Positions 8,497-16,750 of a stretch of DNA of 64,000 nt are shown here, piece by piece (within the stretch, counting starts at the first letter, position 1; every line of letters begins with the position of its first letter). Under the pieces are notes generated by a model. It made no database searches. It saw only the letters and a program-made list of their open reading frames with translations, and was not told the DNA's origin. This DNA comes from Pedococcus_A sp963730585 (lineage in GTDB: Bacteria > Actinomycetota > Actinomycetes > Actinomycetales > Dermatophilaceae), in contig CAVSSL010000013.1 in assembly GCA_963730585.1 (NCBI GenBank), positions 124,001 through 188,000 on the forward strand, read 5' to 3'. The position numbers and the translations under genes are program-made.

Positions 8497-9384
8497 TCAG
8501 GGCGTCTCGGACTCCAGGGCGCGGATGGCCTCGTCGGTCTCGAGCACCCGGCGCGCCGTCTCGACGTGCAGGTTCTCGATCATCCGCCCGTCGTAGGTGA
8601 CCACGCCCGAGCCGGCGCCGGCCTCCCACGCCTGGAGGATCCCGCGCGCCTCCTCGACCTGGGCCTCGCTGGGCGCGAACGCGGCGTTGCACGCCTCGAC
8701 CTGCCCGGGGTGGATGAGCGTCTTGCCGTCGAAGCCCATCTGCCGGCCCTGGAGGCACTCGGCCTCGAAGCCCTGGGTGTCCTTGACGTTGTTGTAGACG
8801 CCGTCGAGGATCACCGTCCCCGTGGCACGGGCCGCCAGCAGGCACAGGCCCAGCCCGGTCAGCAGCGGCTGCCGCCCGGGCACGTGCTCGGCGTGCAGCT
8901 CCTTGGCGAGGTCGTTGGTGCCCATCACCAGCACCTCCAGTCGCTCGGACGCCCCCGCGATCTCCTCGCAGTGCAGCATCGCCTGCGGGGTCTCGACCAT
9001 GGCCCAGAGCTTCGTGTGCTCCGGAGCGCCGGCGGCCTCCATCGCCGCCACCAGCCGGCGCACCTCGTCAGCGGAGCTCACCTTCGGCACGACGACGCCG
9101 TCGGGGCCGGCCGCGCACGCTGCGGCGAGGTCGGCCTCGTGCCACTGGGTGCCGATGCCGTTGACGCGGATGGTGATCTCTCGTCGGCCGTAGTCGCCCG
9201 ATCGCGCTGCGGCACAGGCGTTCTCGCGCGCCTGTTCCTTCGCGTCGGGCGCGACGGCGTCCTCGAGGTCGAGGATCAAGGCGTCGACCATGAGGGTCTT
9301 GGCCTTCTCCAGCGCCCGCTCGTTGGAGGCGGGCATGTAGAGCACCGAACGACGGGGCCGGTATGCCGTGTGCGTGCCGCTCAC
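8497..9384 (-). CDS. HpcH/HpaI aldolase / CitE-like CoA-ester lyase or malyl-CoA thioesterase
   Basis: 295 residues. RRSVLYMPASNERALEKA and LDLEDAVAPDAKEQAR are the N-terminal CitE-family motifs with the Mg-binding acidic residues; FDGKTLIHPGQ near residue 217 is also diagnostic. GTG start at 9384 overlaps the stop of the upstream gene as GTGA, so the two are translationally coupled. Family members cleave malyl-CoA, citramalyl-CoA or citryl-CoA; when paired with a malyl-CoA lyase, some are malyl-CoA thioesterases. The pairing here makes thioesterase plausible. No citrate lyase alpha/gamma genes are nearby, arguing against a true citrate lyase. Confidence 0.82.
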   Translation of the reverse strand: MSGTHTAYRPRRSVLYMPASNERALEKAKTLMVDALILDLEDAVAPDAKEQARENACAAARSGDYGRREITIRVNGIGTQWHEADLAAACAAGPDGVVVPKVSSADEVRRLVAAMEAAGAPEHTKLWAMVETPQAMLHCEEIAGASERLEVLVMGTNDLAKELHAEHVPGRQPLLTGLGLCLLAARATGTVILDGVYNNVKDTQGFEAECLQGRQMGFDGKTLIHPGQVEACNAAFAPSEAQVEEARGILQAWEAGAGSGVVTYDGRMIENLHVETARRVLETDEAIRALESETP

Positions 9385-10496
9385 TTCGCGCTCCCCTCGG
9401 CGGCGGCAGCGCCGCCCTCCGCGCCGCCGTCGGGCACGGCGGCATACAGCTCGGCGAGCTCGGGGTCGGTGCGCGAGAGGCGTTCCGCGAGCTCGACGAT
9501 CACCAGGCACTGTTTGAGGCTGGCGTCGTCCTCCATCTTGCCGTCGAGCATGACGGCGCCGGTGCCGTCTCCCATGGCCGCGACGACGCGGCGGGCGTGC
9601 GCGACGTCGTCGGCCGAGGGGCTGAAGACGCGCTTGGCGATCTCGATCTGCACCGGGTGCAGCGACCACGTGCCGACGCAGCCGAGCAGGAACGCGTTGC
9701 GGAACTGGTCCTCGCAGGCGACGACGTCCTTGATGTCACCGAACGGGCCGTAGTACGGCAGGATCCCGTGCATCGCGCAGGCGTCGACCATGCGGGCGAT
9801 CGTGTAGTGCCACAGGTCCTGCTGGTAGGTGGGACGGTCGGCGTGGACGGCGTCCTCCACGCCGGCCGGCGGGTCCTGGCGGACGAGGTAGCCGGGGTGC
9901 CCACCACCGACGCGGGTCGTCTTCATGCGGCGGTCGGCCGCGAGGTCGGCGGGGCCGAGCGACAGGCCCTGCATGCGCGGGCTCGCGCCGCAGATCTCCT
10001 CGACGTTGGCCATGCCGCGGGCCGTCTCGAGGATGGCGTGCACCAGGATCGGGCGCTGCAGGCCGGCCCGGGCCTCGAGCTGCGCGAGCAGCCGGTCGAC
10101 GTAGTGGATGTCCTCAGGGCCCTCGACCTTCGGCACCATGATGACGTCGAGCTTGTCGCCGATCTCGGTGACGAGGGTGACGAGGTCGTCGAGCACCCAC
10201 GGGCTGTCGAGCGCGTTGACGCGGGTCCACAGCTGGGTGTTCTCGCCGAAGTCGGTGGCCTTGGCGATCTTCACCAGGCCCTCGCGGGCGGCGATCTTCT
10301 TGTCGGCCTTGACCGCGTCCTCGAGGTTGCCGAGCAGCACGTCGACGGTGCCGACCATCGCGGGGATCTTGGCCGCCATCTTCTCGTTGCTCGGGTCGAA
10401 GAAGTGGATGACCCGCGAGGGCCGGGCGGGCACCTCGGTGACCGGCCGCGGGGCCCCGACGGCGAGGGGCTTGAAGAAGTCCTTGGCGCTGCGCAT
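9381..10496 (-). CDS. L-malyl-CoA / beta-methylmalyl-CoA lyase-like (HpcH/HpaI family)
   Basis: 371 residues, longer than its partner, as malyl-CoA lyases are. Visible motifs: HFFDPSNEKMAAKIPAM, LLGNLEDAVKADKK (acidic metal/CoA site), MVPKVEGPEDIHY, and the C-terminal LGCVGTWSLHPVQIEIA with a conserved GxWxxHP. The tail (about 350-371) is an Ala/Gly-rich extension. It would cleave malyl-CoA to glyoxylate and acetyl-CoA, or the methyl analogue. First gene of a two-gene operon; the remaining ethylmalonyl-CoA pathway genes are not in the window. Leaderless start: TAGCGT 7 nt before the ATG at 10496. Confidence 0.82.
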   Translation of the reverse strand: MRSAKDFFKPLAVGAPRPVTEVPARPSRVIHFFDPSNEKMAAKIPAMVGTVDVLLGNLEDAVKADKKIAAREGLVKIAKATDFGENTQLWTRVNALDSPWVLDDLVTLVTEIGDKLDVIMVPKVEGPEDIHYVDRLLAQLEARAGLQRPILVHAILETARGMANVEEICGASPRMQGLSLGPADLAADRRMKTTRVGGGHPGYLVRQDPPAGVEDAVHADRPTYQQDLWHYTIARMVDACAMHGILPYYGPFGDIKDVVACEDQFRNAFLLGCVGTWSLHPVQIEIAKRVFSPSADDVAHARRVVAAMGDGTGAVMLDGKMEDDASLKQCLVIVELAERLSRTDPELAELYAAVPDGGAEGGAAAAEGSAK

Positions 10497-10503
10497 GGCG
10501 CGG

Positions 10504-10509
10504 ACGCTA
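10504..10509 (-). promoter_or_regulatory. -10 box (TAGCGT), leaderless start of malyl-CoA lyase-like gene
   Basis: TAGCGT, 7 nt, then the ATG at 10496 on the minus strand; no ribosome site in between. Confidence 0.5.
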
Positions 10510-10549
10510 GCGCAGACACCACAGCGGCGGTTATGACACAGTTCACGGT

Positions 10550-11116
10550 GTGACCGAGCCCGGCGACGTGACCGCGACCGAGCAGTCGCACGTCAACGTG
10601 ACCGCGCTCTTCGCCGAGGCCGCGGGCAAGTCCGGCCTGCTGTGGATCGACGTGCCCGGCGACCGAGCGTGGCCGGCGTGGCACGCCTGGGCCGAGGACA
10701 CCGTCTTCGTCGTCTCGGGTCCCGGGGAGCAGTCCCTGCCCTGGCTGCCCGACGAGGTCGTGCTCATCCTGCGCAGCAAGGACACCGGCGGCCGGCTGCT
10801 CACCGTGCACGCCACGGCCCGCACCATCGGCCCCGACGACCCGCAGTGGGAGACGGCCACCGAGGCGCTGAAGGGCAGCCGCCTCAACGCCACCGACGAC
10901 GTCGTGGCCCGGTGGGCGAGCTCGTGCACGGTCCATGCGGTGCGCCCCTTCGGCACACCACTGGAGGCGCCGGGCCACTACCGCGACACCTCGGGTGCCG
11001 CTCCCGTGCCGCCGAGCGAGGCGACCACCACCGGCTGGCGGCCCTGGCACCTCGGCGGCCGCCCCCTGCGGCGCCGCGGCACGCGCCTGCCCGACGACCG
11101 GGGCGGCGCCGGATAG
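10550..11116 (+). CDS. Hypothetical protein
   Basis: 188 residues from GTG 10550. No motif I can name. A Trp-rich N-terminal half (LLWIDVPGDRAWPAWHAWAED) and a run of beta-strand-like segments suggest a small beta-barrel, vaguely like FMN-binding split barrels, but no cofactor residues are recognisable. No signal peptide or membrane segment. It lies directly before the MgtE_N/CBS gene, and its TAG stop forms the first half of that gene's presumed -10 box, so the two have evolved together. Start uncertain; no clear ribosome site. Confidence 0.6.
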   Translation: MTEPGDVTATEQSHVNVTALFAEAAGKSGLLWIDVPGDRAWPAWHAWAEDTVFVVSGPGEQSLPWLPDEVVLILRSKDTGGRLLTVHATARTIGPDDPQWETATEALKGSRLNATDDVVARWASSCTVHAVRPFGTPLEAPGHYRDTSGAAPVPPSEATTTGWRPWHLGGRPLRRRGTRLPDDRGGAG

Positions 11117-11119
11117 CCT
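11114..11119 (+). promoter_or_regulatory. -10 box (TAGCCT) built on upstream stop codon
   Basis: TAGCCT, 7 nt, then GTG 11127. The TAG at 11114-11116 is also the stop codon of the preceding gene. Confidence 0.45.
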
Positions 11120-11126
11120 TGCTCGC

Positions 11127-12401
11127 GTGAGCACTCCGTCGCGCGTCTTCGTCGGCCGCCTGACCAGCCTGAGCGTGTTCGACCCGCTCGGCGACCAGGT
11201 CGGTCGCGTCCGCGACGTCGTCGTCACCTTCGGGGCCTCCCGCCGGCGCCCGCGCGTGATCGGTCTCGTGGTCGAGGTGCCCGGCCGCCGACGCGTCTTC
11301 GTGCCCATGACCCGCGTCACCTCGGTCGACGGCGGCCAGGTCATCACCACCGGCCTGGTCAACATGCGCCGCTTCGAGCAGCGCACCAACGAGGTGCTCG
11401 TCATGGCCGAGCTGCTCGACCGGCAGGTGACGGTGCGCGACCCCGAGGGCGACTACACCGCCACGGTCGAGGACATCGCCATCGAGCGCGAGCGCACCCG
11501 TGACTGGGTCATCTCCAAGGTGTTCGTCCGGGAGGGAGCCGCGCGCAGCTCGATCGGGCCGTTCCGGCGCCGGCGTGGCGCGACGACGGTCGTGCCGATC
11601 GAGGACGTCACCGGCATACACCGCTCCGGGCACGCGCAGAGCGCGGCCAAGCTGCTCGAGACCTACGACGACCTCAAGCCCGCCGACCTCGCGGAGGTCA
11701 TCCACGACCTGACGCCCAAGCGCCGGGCCGAGGTCGCCGCCGCCCTCGACGACGAGAAGCTCGCCGACGTCCTCGAGGAGCTGCCCGAGGACGACCAGGT
11801 CGAGATCCTCAGCGGCCTCCAGCGGGAGCGGGCCGCCGACGTCCTCGAGGCCATGGAGCCCGACGACGCCACCGACCTGCTCAAGGAGCTCACCCCCGAG
11901 CAGCGTGAGGAGCTGCTCGGGCACATGGAGCCCGACGAGGCCGCCCCGCTGCGCCGGCTGCTGACCTACGACGAGAACACCGCCGGTGGGCTCATGACCA
12001 CCGAGCCGGTCATCCTCGCCCCCGACGCGAGCATCGCCCACGCCCTGGCCGTGGTCCGCAAGGCCGAGCTGTCCCCCGCCCTGGCCTCCACCGTGTTCGT
12101 GTGCCGGCCGCCGCTGGAGACGCCGACCGGCAAGTTCCTCGGCATCGTCCACATCCAGCGCCTGCTGCGCGAGCCCCCGCACAACCCCATCGGCGGCATC
12201 CTCGACAAGGAGCTCGAGCCGCTGCGCCCGCACTCCCCGCTGGGCCAGGTGACCCGGGTGCTGGCCACCTACAACCTCACCGGGGTCCCCGTGGTCGACG
12301 AGGACGGCCGGCTCGTGGGGGCGGTCACGGTCGACGACGTGCTCGACCACATCCTTCCCGACGACTGGCGTGAGGAGCGGCACGAGGTGACCCGTGACTG
12401 A
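11127..12401 (+). CDS. PRC-barrel / MgtE_N / CBS protein without the MgtE membrane channel
   Basis: 424 residues. Order: two PRC-barrel-like segments (about 1-75 and 80-150, with FDPLGDQVGRVRDVVV), an MgtE N-terminal superhelix (about 170-280, with LPEDDQVEILSGL and MEPDDATDLL repeats), and a CBS pair (about 285-415, with ENTAGGLMTTEPV and VVDEDGRLVGAVTVDDVLDHI). The C-terminal five-helix Mg channel of true MgtE is absent, so this is a soluble sensor-like protein, not a transporter. It overlaps DUF1003 by 8 nt, suggesting a membrane partner. The same order is known in mycobacteria (Rv1232c neighbourhood, from memory). Mg or nucleotide sensing is inferred. Confidence 0.85.
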   Translation: MSTPSRVFVGRLTSLSVFDPLGDQVGRVRDVVVTFGASRRRPRVIGLVVEVPGRRRVFVPMTRVTSVDGGQVITTGLVNMRRFEQRTNEVLVMAELLDRQVTVRDPEGDYTATVEDIAIERERTRDWVISKVFVREGAARSSIGPFRRRRGATTVVPIEDVTGIHRSGHAQSAAKLLETYDDLKPADLAEVIHDLTPKRRAEVAAALDDEKLADVLEELPEDDQVEILSGLQRERAADVLEAMEPDDATDLLKELTPEQREELLGHMEPDEAAPLRRLLTYDENTAGGLMTTEPVILAPDASIAHALAVVRKAELSPALASTVFVCRPPLETPTGKFLGIVHIQRLLREPPHNPIGGILDKELEPLRPHSPLGQVTRVLATYNLTGVPVVDEDGRLVGAVTVDDVLDHILPDDWREERHEVTRD

Positions 12402-12963
12402 GCGCCCCAGCCGCACCGCTCCCACCCGGCTCGACCAGCCCCGCGAGGTCCGCCGCGCGCTCCTGCCGCGGCCGACGATGAACCAGGAGACCTTCGGCGT
12501 CTGGAGCGAGCGATTCGCCCGCTTCATGGGCACGCCGCGCTTCCTCATCTACATGACCGCGTTCGTGGTGCTGTGGATCGGCTGGAACGCCTTCGGACCG
12601 CCGGACCTGCGCTGGGACCCCTACGCCTTCATCTTCCTCACGCTCATGCTGAGCCTGCAGGCCTCGTATGCCGCGCCGCTGATCCTGCTCGCCCAGAACC
12701 GGCAGGCCGACCGCGACCGGGTGGCGCTCGAGCAGGACCGGGCTCGCGACGAGCGCAACCTCGCCGACACCGAGTTCCTCACCCGCGAGGTGGCGGCGCT
12801 GCGACTGGCCCTCAGCGAGACGGCGACCCGCGACTTCGTGCGCTCCGAGCTCCGCGGCCTGCTCGAGGACTTCGAGGAGCGCGGCCTCGAGGTGCGCCGG
12901 CGTGACGAGGGCGACAGCGGGCCGGAGGCCACCGGTTCCTCGACGGAGCAGCCCGCGACCTAG
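12394..12963 (+). CDS. DUF1003 membrane protein
   Basis: 189 residues from GTG 12394, overlapping the previous gene. Two transmembrane helices at about 50-68 (RFLIYMTAFVVLWIGWNAF) and 78-100 are followed by an Asp/Arg-rich coiled-coil-like region (about 105-165) typical of DUF1003 (LLAQNRQADRDR). Function is unknown across the family. Coupled translation with the MgtE_N/CBS protein suggests the two form a membrane-linked sensor or gate. The TAG stop at 12961 starts the -10 box of mrp. Confidence 0.88.
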   Translation: MTERPSRTAPTRLDQPREVRRALLPRPTMNQETFGVWSERFARFMGTPRFLIYMTAFVVLWIGWNAFGPPDLRWDPYAFIFLTLMLSLQASYAAPLILLAQNRQADRDRVALEQDRARDERNLADTEFLTREVAALRLALSETATRDFVRSELRGLLEDFEERGLEVRRRDEGDSGPEATGSSTEQPAT

Positions 12964-12966
12964 CAT
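12961..12966 (+). promoter_or_regulatory. -10 box (TAGCAT) built on DUF1003 stop codon
   Basis: TAGCAT, 6 nt (GGGGGC), ATG 12973. The G-run could instead act as a weak ribosome site, so leadered read-through is also possible. Confidence 0.35.
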
Positions 12967-12972
12967 GGGGGC

Positions 12973-14118
12973 ATGTCCGCCCCTGCAGCCCCCGTGACCG
13001 ACGACGCCCTCCACGAGGCCCTCTCGACGGTCATCGACCCCGAGATCCGCAAGCCCGTGACCGAGCTCGGCATGGTCGAGAGCGTCTCGGTCGACGAGGC
13101 GGGGCACGTGGCGGTGACGATCCTGCTCACCGTGTCGGGCTGCCCGATGAAGGACACGCTGACCAAGGACACGACCGCGGCGCTGGCCAAGGTGCCGGGC
13201 GTCAACGGCGTCAAGGTCACCCTCGGGGTCATGAGCGACGAACAGCGCACCGCTCTGCGCGAGCAGCTGCGCGGCGGCGCTCCCGAGCGCGAGATCCCCT
13301 TCGCCAAGCCCAACAGCCTCACCCGCGTGTATGCCGTGGCGTCCGGCAAGGGCGGCGTCGGCAAGTCCTCGGTCACCGTCAACCTCGCCGCGGCGCTCGC
13401 CGAGAGCGGCCTGCGGGTCGGTGTCGTCGACGCCGACGTCTACGGCTTCTCGGTGCCGCGCATGCTCGGCGTGGAGCACCGCCCCACGCAGGTCGACGAC
13501 ATGATCCTGCCGCCGGTCAGCCACGACGTGAAGGTCATCTCGATCGGCATGTTCGTGCCCGGCAACCAGCCCGTGGTCTGGCGCGGCCCCATGCTGCACC
13601 GTGCGCTGCAGCAGTTCCTCGGCGACGTGTTCTGGGGCGACCTCGACGTGCTGCTGCTCGACCTGCCGCCCGGCACCGGCGACATCGCCATCTCGGTGGC
13701 CCAGCTGATCCCCGGCGCCGAGATCCTCGTCGTGACCACGCCGCAGCAGGCCGCCGCCGAGGTGGCCGAGCGGGCCGGCTCCATCGCCATCCAGACGCAC
13801 CAGCGCATCGTCGGCGTCATCGAGAACATGTCCTGGCTCGAGCTGCCCGACGGCTCGCGCCAGGAGATCTTCGGCTCCGGCGGCGGCCGGGCCGTCGCCG
13901 AGTCGCTCACCCGCTCGGTCGGCGCGGAGGTGCCGCTGCTCGGCCAGGTGCCGCTCGACACCAACCTGCGCGAGTGCGGCGACCAGGGCACCCCGGTCGT
14001 GCTGCGCGACCCCGACAGCCCCGCCGCCGTCTCCCTGCGGGCGATTGCCCGTGGGCTCGGCACGCGGGCCCGCGGCCTGGCCGGCCGCTCCCTGGGCCTC
14101 ACCCCGTCAGGCCGCTGA
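12973..14118 (+). CDS. mrp: Mrp/NBP35 family Fe-S cluster carrier P-loop ATPase
   Basis: 381 residues. An N-terminal MIP18/DUF59 domain (about 1-90, with LSTVIDPEIRKPVTELGMV) precedes a deviant Walker A GKGGVGKSSV near residue 122, a Walker B-like LLLDLPPGTGD near 228, and the ApbC signature VIENMS. The CxxC cluster-binding pair of many Mrp proteins is not evident, as in several actinobacterial homologues. It would carry or insert Fe-S clusters in an ATP-dependent way. Neighbours match the mycobacterial order tatB...mrp. Followed after 0 nt by a small octamer hairpin. Confidence 0.93.
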   Translation: MSAPAAPVTDDALHEALSTVIDPEIRKPVTELGMVESVSVDEAGHVAVTILLTVSGCPMKDTLTKDTTAALAKVPGVNGVKVTLGVMSDEQRTALREQLRGGAPEREIPFAKPNSLTRVYAVASGKGGVGKSSVTVNLAAALAESGLRVGVVDADVYGFSVPRMLGVEHRPTQVDDMILPPVSHDVKVISIGMFVPGNQPVVWRGPMLHRALQQFLGDVFWGDLDVLLLDLPPGTGDIAISVAQLIPGAEILVVTTPQQAAAEVAERAGSIAIQTHQRIVGVIENMSWLELPDGSRQEIFGSGGGRAVAESLTRSVGAEVPLLGQVPLDTNLRECGDQGTPVVLRDPDSPAAVSLRAIARGLGTRARGLAGRSLGLTPSGR

Positions 14119-14140
14119 CGGCATACGACCTTGTATGCCG
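14119..14140. terminator. Small hairpin made of two inverted GTATGCCG octamers
   Basis: CGGCATAC (14119-14126), a 6-nt loop, then GTATGCCG (14133-14140), immediately after the mrp stop and between convergent mrp and tatB. No U-tract on either side; a G/C-rich second inverted repeat follows at about 14163-14182. Terminator role inferred. Confidence 0.5.
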
Positions 14141-14206
14141 CGGGAGCGGCTGGGCTGCCTTGGGCGGGCTCAGCCCGCTCCTCCTGCAGACAAAGTCGGG
14201 GTCGCG

Positions 14207-14560
14207 TCAGGTGGCGTCGAGGTCGTACGGGGTCGGGCGCGTGGGGTCGTAGCCCTTCGCGCCGTTGCCCTGCGCTCCCCCGGCGACCGGAGCCTCCGCG
14301 TCGAGCGGGCTGTCGTCGAGCAGCGCCTCGCGCACGATGCGGCGCGGGTCGTACTGGCGCGGGTCGTACTGCCGCCAGTCGATGTCGTCGAACTCCGGAC
14401 CCATCTGCTCGCGGAGCTGCCCCTTGGCCGACTCCGCCATGCCCTTCGCCTGGCGCACCAGCCGGCCCAGCTTCGCGGCATACTCCGGCAACCGCTCGGG
14501 TCCGAGGATGACCACGGCGAGCACGATGAGGAGGATGAACTCCCACCCGGTGATGTTCAC
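14207..14560 (-). CDS. tatB: Sec-independent (twin-arginine) translocase subunit TatB
   Basis: 117 residues. One N-terminal transmembrane helix (about 7-20, WEFILLIVLAVVILGPERLP) with the conserved Gly-Pro hinge and acidic residue, then an amphipathic helix (YAAKLGRLVRQAKGMAESAK) and an acidic tail with a YDPRQYDPR duplication. TatB gathers Tat substrates at TatC. The length and the position directly after htrA match the actinobacterial sigE-rseA-htrA-tatB cluster. tatA/tatC are not in the window. At least one Tat-looking substrate (6545-7342) is nearby. Confidence 0.92.
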   Translation of the reverse strand: MNITGWEFILLIVLAVVILGPERLPEYAAKLGRLVRQAKGMAESAKGQLREQMGPEFDDIDWRQYDPRQYDPRRIVREALLDDSPLDAEAPVAGGAQGNGAKGYDPTRPTPYDLDAT

Positions 14561-14579
14561 GCGGTGAAACCTGCCCTCG

Positions 14580-16064
14580 TCACTGGTCGGTCGTGCCTTG
14601 CAAGGTCATCCTGACACTGATCTCGCGTGAACCGCGACGCACCTTCATGGTCACCTCGTCGCCGACGCTCTTGGCCCGGATGAGCACCACGAGGTCGTCG
14701 GGGTCGGTCACCCGCCTGCCGTCGAACTCGAGGATGAGGTCGCCGGGCTTGACGCCTGCCTTGCCCGCCGGGCCGCTCGGGGTCACCGGCTGTCGCTGCT
14801 GGGCCGACGCCTCGACGATCTTCACGCCGTCGGCGCGGTTGTACTGGCGGTCGAGGATGACGCCGATGATCGGGTGCTCGGCCTTGCCGGTGCGGATGAG
14901 CTGGTCCGCGGTCTTGCGGACCTGGTCGCTGGGGATGGAGAAGCCCACGCCGATGTTGCCGGACTGCTCACCGGACGTGCCGGGCACCCGCGCGATGGCC
15001 GAGTTCACCCCGATGACGCGGCCCTGCATGTCGAGCAGCGGGCCACCGGAGTTGCCAGGGTTGATCGCGGCGTCGGTCTGGATGGCGTTGATGAAGGACT
15101 GCTCGTCGCCGTCACCGCCCGGGCTGACCGGCCGGTTGAGGGCGCTGACGATGCCCGAGGTCACGGTGTTCTCGAGGCCGAGCGGCGCACCGAGCGCGAT
15201 CACCTGGTCGCCGACCACCACGTCGGCCGAGGACCCCATGACCAGTGGCTGGAGGTCGGTGCGGCCGGTCTTGAGCACCGCGAGGTCGTAGGAGCCGTCA
15301 CGTCCGGCGACGGTCGCGTTGATCTCCGTGCCGTTGGACAGCTCGACCTTGATGGTGCCCGAGTCGGCGGCACCGGCGACGACGTGGTTGTTGGTGATGA
15401 TGTGGCCCTGGTCGTCGGCCACGAACCCCGAGCCGGTGCCGTTGCCGTCGGCGCCCTGCACCTTGATGGTGACGACGCTCGGCAGCGCCTTGGCCGCGAT
15501 GTTGGGGATGGAGCCGTCGGGCCGCTTGGTCGCCCCGCTGCCCACGGTCGGCAGGGGGGACGAGCCCCCGAGGCGGTCGAAGCCGAGCCGGTCCGTCGAG
15601 CCGAGCCAGCCGCCGGCGAGTCCACCGAGGAGGCCGGCGAGCAGCGCGGTGACGGCCGCCACCGCGATGAGCGCCGGCCAGCCGGGGCCGCGGCGCTGGG
15701 GCGTGCCGGGCGTCGACGCGTGGTGCGCCTGTGTCCAGTCGTGGGGGGCGGGGGCCTGGGCGGAGTCCGCAGCCGCGTTCTGGGCCCAGCCCTGGTGCCA
15801 CTGCTGCTGGTCCCACTGCTGTCCGCGCGAAGGGTGGTCCGCCGGCGGCGGGTCATAGGTCCACGCCGGCTGGGGGGCGGGCTCACCCTGGCCGACCGGG
15901 AGCGGCGGGATCGCCTGCGTGTTGTGCAGGTCGACCGGCTGGGTCTGCTCGACCGGCTGGGTCTGGTCGTCCGTGCCAGCGGGCTGGTGCGCGGGGGCGG
16001 GCGGCGTCCAGTCGCCGCTGTTCTCCTCCGACGGGTCGGGCCAGCGGTCGCGGGGCTCGGTCAT
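14580..16064 (-). CDS. htrA: Membrane-anchored HtrA/DegP serine protease with PDZ domain
   Basis: 494 residues. A cytosolic Pro/Gln/Trp-rich disordered segment (about 1-125), one transmembrane helix (about 130-155), a trypsin-like domain with His in TNNHVV, Asp in SYDLAVL and Ser in GNSGGPL, and a C-terminal PDZ (about 385-490, with AGVKPGDLILEFDG). Start ATG 16064 overlaps the anti-sigma stop as ATGA. It would degrade or refold damaged exported proteins, and in mycobacteria the homologue belongs to the SigE envelope-stress regulon. Located 19 bp upstream of tatB in the same direction. Confidence 0.93.
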   Translation of the reverse strand: MTEPRDRWPDPSEENSGDWTPPAPAHQPAGTDDQTQPVEQTQPVDLHNTQAIPPLPVGQGEPAPQPAWTYDPPPADHPSRGQQWDQQQWHQGWAQNAAADSAQAPAPHDWTQAHHASTPGTPQRRGPGWPALIAVAAVTALLAGLLGGLAGGWLGSTDRLGFDRLGGSSPLPTVGSGATKRPDGSIPNIAAKALPSVVTIKVQGADGNGTGSGFVADDQGHIITNNHVVAGAADSGTIKVELSNGTEINATVAGRDGSYDLAVLKTGRTDLQPLVMGSSADVVVGDQVIALGAPLGLENTVTSGIVSALNRPVSPGGDGDEQSFINAIQTDAAINPGNSGGPLLDMQGRVIGVNSAIARVPGTSGEQSGNIGVGFSIPSDQVRKTADQLIRTGKAEHPIIGVILDRQYNRADGVKIVEASAQQRQPVTPSGPAGKAGVKPGDLILEFDGRRVTDPDDLVVLIRAKSVGDEVTMKVRRGSREISVRMTLQGTTDQ

Positions 16065-16750
16065 GGCAGTGATTCTGCCGAAGCCCGGTGCACGCCGCTC
16101 ACGACGGGTCGGCCGGCGCCGCCGAAGACGACCGTGGTGCCCGAGACCGGCAGAGGTGTGCGGGCCCGCAGGGAGGCGCCGAACGACGCGGTCATGAAGT
16201 TCGGGCCGGCGGGGCGGCTGCGCTGCACGGCCGTGCCCGGCGCGGGGGTGGTGGGGTTCGTGGGTGCCAGGGGGCTGCCGACGACGGCAAAGCTCCACGC
16301 GGCGGCGGCGGAGGCGCCCGCGGCCAGCCCGGCGAAGACGGTGGCACGCATGGCGGAACGGTGGTGCGCGGGGGCGCACCGGTCGACCACCGGCACCGGT
16401 GGCGGGGGGATGCGCAGTGGACGGGCGTCGAGACGCAGGGGCTCGAATCGCGCCTCCCGTCCGGCGACCGCCTCAGGACCGGCGGCGACCGCGCCGGGGG
16501 CAACGGCTCCCGAGGCCATCGACAGCAGCATCGCCCGCAGGTCGCCGGGCACCGCTGGCTGGGCCGGTCCCCGCAGGGACGCGAGCACGCGACGCTCCGC
16601 TTCGACCGCCTGCCGGCAGGCGGTGCACGCCACGAGGTGGCGGTCCCACGCACGCAGCTCGGCCGGGCACATGGCCCGGTCGGCATACGCGGTCAGCTCG
16701 GGGCCGAGGCAGCGCTGGGTGCGCCCGCGGCCGGTGGGGGTCCTGCTCAC
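16061..16750 (-). CDS. Anti-sigma factor with zinc-finger (zf-HC2/RseA-like)
   Basis: 229 residues from GTG 16750, overlapping the sigma gene stop as GTGA. An N-terminal anti-sigma zinc motif is visible as H-x3-C-x2-C in DRHLVACTACRQ (about 36-47). A hydrophobic stretch near 138-158 (FAGLAAGASAAAAWSFAVV) could be a single transmembrane helix, with a poorly conserved C-terminal domain. It should sequester the upstream ECF sigma factor and release it under envelope or thiol stress. Coupling with both neighbours fixes its role as cognate anti-sigma. In mycobacteria RseA is cytosolic and redox-sensitive; the possible helix here is a difference. Confidence 0.85.
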   Translation of the reverse strand: MSRTPTGRGRTQRCLGPELTAYADRAMCPAELRAWDRHLVACTACRQAVEAERRVLASLRGPAQPAVPGDLRAMLLSMASGAVAPGAVAAGPEAVAGREARFEPLRLDARPLRIPPPPVPVVDRCAPAHHRSAMRATVFAGLAAGASAAAAWSFAVVGSPLAPTNPTTPAPGTAVQRSRPAGPNFMTASFGASLRARTPLPVSGTTVVFGGAGRPVVSGVHRASAESLP

